64,000 nt of DNA from Fasciolopsis buskii. Lineage: Eukaryota; Platyhelminthes; Trematoda; Plagiorchiida; Fasciolidae. Below the pieces are notes generated by a model that was not told the origin of the DNA, did not search any database, and worked only from the letters and a program-made list of their open reading frames with translations. Both the position numbers and the translations under genes were made by a program. The stretch is taken from assembly GCA_008360955.1 (NCBI GenBank), contig LUCM01011110.1:62001-126000 (forward strand). Reading direction: 5' to 3'. Positions 61,440 to 64,000 of the stretch are shown here, piece by piece (position 1 is the first letter of the stretch; each line of letters begins with the position of its first letter).

Positions 61440-64000
61440 CTGAAAAAGGGTCCAAGTAAGATTTTCTAAAAATTGTTTTATATTTCATCGAAATTCATGA
61501 AGTTTTTACCAAGTCTGGTATACCTCATTTAAACGACCAAAAGTAGTTGCTTGGTCGTGTAATCATATGCTGAGTGACTATACACTGGAGAAACTGACAA
61601 TGGCCCCTTACGTGTCAGCATGATACTCGGGTACTAACATCCACTGAAATTAAAAATGCCTACTGACTCACGACTAGGAGGAAGTTACCCTTTGAATTCG
61701 CTTCTGCCTCAAAACGTTTCATCAACGGTGTCCAAGTGAGCACTGGACCATCAGGGACAACTTCTACCGATTCATGGCTGACTAGTAAGTATCACTGGGC
61801 ATCATGTAGGCGTTAGCCCAAAATTCTCGGCTAAATGACCCGGCGAAGTACACGCTGGGTTTTCGCCGGTCGATTCTACGTCACAGTTTATTCTGTGATT
61901 TAACCACATCGTGTACCTCAGATATTTTTTGTCTGCATGCACTGCTTTCTGTGGTGTGGATGGTTAACTTTATTCAGTTAAATATGTTAATACAAGTATG
62001 CACATGATCTGCTATAGTTGTCAGTAGCCGAAAGTCTCGCATCAGGAGCAGGCGCCAAAGATGCGCGGGAGAACGTCAATGGAGTACGGATGAAAGGGTG
62101 ATAATAAAACGATTTTTTTTTACAGTGTAACGTAAACTAGTCAGAAATCCTCAAACAGGTTGTTTGACTAATCTGAGCAATGGACAAAAGGCTAAACTAA
62201 CATGAGGCAAAGCCCAACGAGGGTATCAACTAGCCTCAACACTAACACAATCGAGACAGTAGGACAATCTGCAGCCAGTTAGCCACAGTAGCATTGAAAT
62301 CGTCCACGTAAACGTCCGTTATTGAATGGGCTTTCATTCTCCTCCAAGAGTTTGCCAATTTTAACCGAAGACCGAATCTAACAGATTGACTGTTTAGATA
62401 TTTGTAATATTAGTCTACCATTGAAACGATGTTGAATAAATTTGATGGTTCAAATGAATCTTTTACACGTAATAGTTTAGGCTGCCTTCAAACATGAGTA
62501 AGTACATTCACAAGCCACTGAGCAGTTCTATGATAAGCTGAGTTTTGCGTGCTTAATGCGAGTCTCAAAGGAACTTCAGATTTGCGAATTATTGGTGACC
62601 CCTTCAAATAGGGCTTTTGTGTTCCCATTGTAAATCACATCCCAGTAATTGTTTACAAAATGTCCGCCTTAAATAAGATATTATGTAAGGGTCAGCACGA
62701 ATATGGTACAAATCGAAATGTCTCTCGGCACCCTCTATGCACGTCGGTAGTTCAGTACAGGTGAAAACTCCAATTGAGATTTAACAGAGGTAATGAGTAG
62801 TATTTATACTGGAAATAGTGCCACCAGCTGTAATCGATCCTACTGACTCGTAGATATGCATCAAGAGCACGTATTACATTTGCTCCCACCCCAAACTATA
62901 TAAATGAGAACGGTAAGGAAACTTAGGCAACAGTAAGTCATGCCCAGGTTTAGTTACAAACTGATCATATATATATATACACTGACTAGAAAAATTGTCA
63001 ATATGAAAATATATCTGAGCTAATGGTTCTCGGAAAATGTCGCTTTTCAATGTACGTGAGTGGGCACGACAGTGCTTGGTCGGTTGTATTTACGGAGATT
63101 AAGAAGACTGCACCGAACTGTTTCACGTGACTTGCACGCAGAATGATCATATGGGGTCATTTCTCAAACTAAGGCTAGAAGTTCATATCGAGCATCTATT
63201 TAGTTTAGAATATCTCAATGTCTATCATAACCGATGCAACCCCATTCCACGTACAAAATTAGATGAGCCTAAAGATTCGTTTCTGTAAAGAACCACACAA
63301 ATTTGCAAAGCTAATCGAAAGGACACACTTTCGACTTATTCATGAAATAAAATGCCTTATTAGAGCAGAGGCCCCGCAAACTGAGTCAAATCTGTGAATA
63401 AAAATGAGATGCTGCTTAGATTCGACCTAAACAAATCACGTCTGACCTTGAAGTCAGTTTCGAGAAGGGCTATCCGCCATAACCAAAATGTGGGCTGGCA
63501 ACCCGCTTTTCCGGCAAGGTTGTGTTATTGGATGTCGAACTTTCAAATGACACATTTGGTGGCTCTCGAAGTTTATGTTTTCCACTTACAGTTCAATAAA
63601 CGTCAATTCAATCATTACATGTTGTGATTTCTTCAAGCTCATTCTCCATCCTGTGACAACAGTAATCGGAATGATACATGAAACAATGAGACGCGTCACG
63701 AAATCTTCCAGTACGCCATTACAATAGGTGATTTTGCCAGGTGTGCGCGTTGCCAATGCAGTAAATAGTATTTTATCTAATGACAGTGCGAGAATGGGGG
63801 CAGATAACGAAGTAAAGAGCCGAGCGAACGAGAAAAAGTAGAAAATACTCTTCCCAATTTTGATTTGCACTTTGTGCAGACCGGCAAACTTCGAATCGGA
63901 ACGCGCATGTGTACTTTTGTGTGCTTGGAAAATTTGCAGATTTCCGTCGAACGTAATAACATCATAAAACGAACAGAAAAGTTAGGGACCAAGAAAGAAC
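61440..64000. other. No recognised gene
   Basis: Short AT run at 62,967-62,979. Frames at 63,394-63,627 (+) and 63,586-63,870 (-) are not recognised. No repeat copy shared with the rest of the window was noted. Confidence 0.45.

Noticed and set aside
1..64000. CRISPR arrays, operons or bacterial-type systems
   Set aside because: No regularly spaced repeats, no dense same-strand genes and no ribosome-binding-site pattern; the retroelement content is eukaryotic.

Overview
The window is eukaryotic and gene-poor. Codon-scale open frames are short and scattered, there is no operon-like packing, and the recognisable coding matter is almost all decayed retrotransposon. The element set (RTE-clade LINEs with an endonuclease-linker-RT layout, a Ty3/Gypsy pol, CR1-like LINE debris, a tRNA-derived SINE and a Penelope-like inverted repeat) looks like a repeat-rich flatworm genome, probably a parasitic cestode or trematode. 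That is a judgement from remembered family features, not a search result.

Layout: 1-21.8 kb is mostly unassigned intergenic or intronic sequence with microsatellites, one SINE copy (7.5 kb), one palindromic Penelope-like copy (8.7 kb) and two unproven candidate coding segments. 21.8-22.0 kb holds the best-preserved SINE, with intact A and B boxes. 25.3-27.8 kb is a broken Ty3/Gypsy pol (RT, RNase H, integrase, C-terminal tail) on +. Two older SINE copies on - lie at 29.7 and 33.3 kb. 39.2-41.9 kb carries CR1/Jockey-like LINE debris on + and an unrecognised decayed reading frame.

42.2-42.8 kb is an assembly artefact. A single N is followed by a second copy of sequence from 45.3 kb, an exact 19-base Tn5/Nextera mosaic end, and an exact 439-base second copy of the sequence just upstream. 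The geometry is that of a mate-pair circularisation junction read built into the assembly.

46.7-46.9 kb is a second, perfectly palindromic Penelope-like copy, opposite in orientation to the one at 8.7 kb. 50.1-56.4 kb holds two RTE-type LINEs on -, arranged head to tail. The last 8 kb has a few short frames with plausible splice signals (57.3, 58.6, 60.7 and 61.3 kb) that could be exons of real genes but match nothing I recognise.

No intact protein-coding gene, rRNA, functional tRNA gene or CRISPR array can be supported. The strongest result is the adapter-bearing chimera at 42.2-42.8 kb; the most interesting biology is the pair of inverted Penelope-like terminal repeats.
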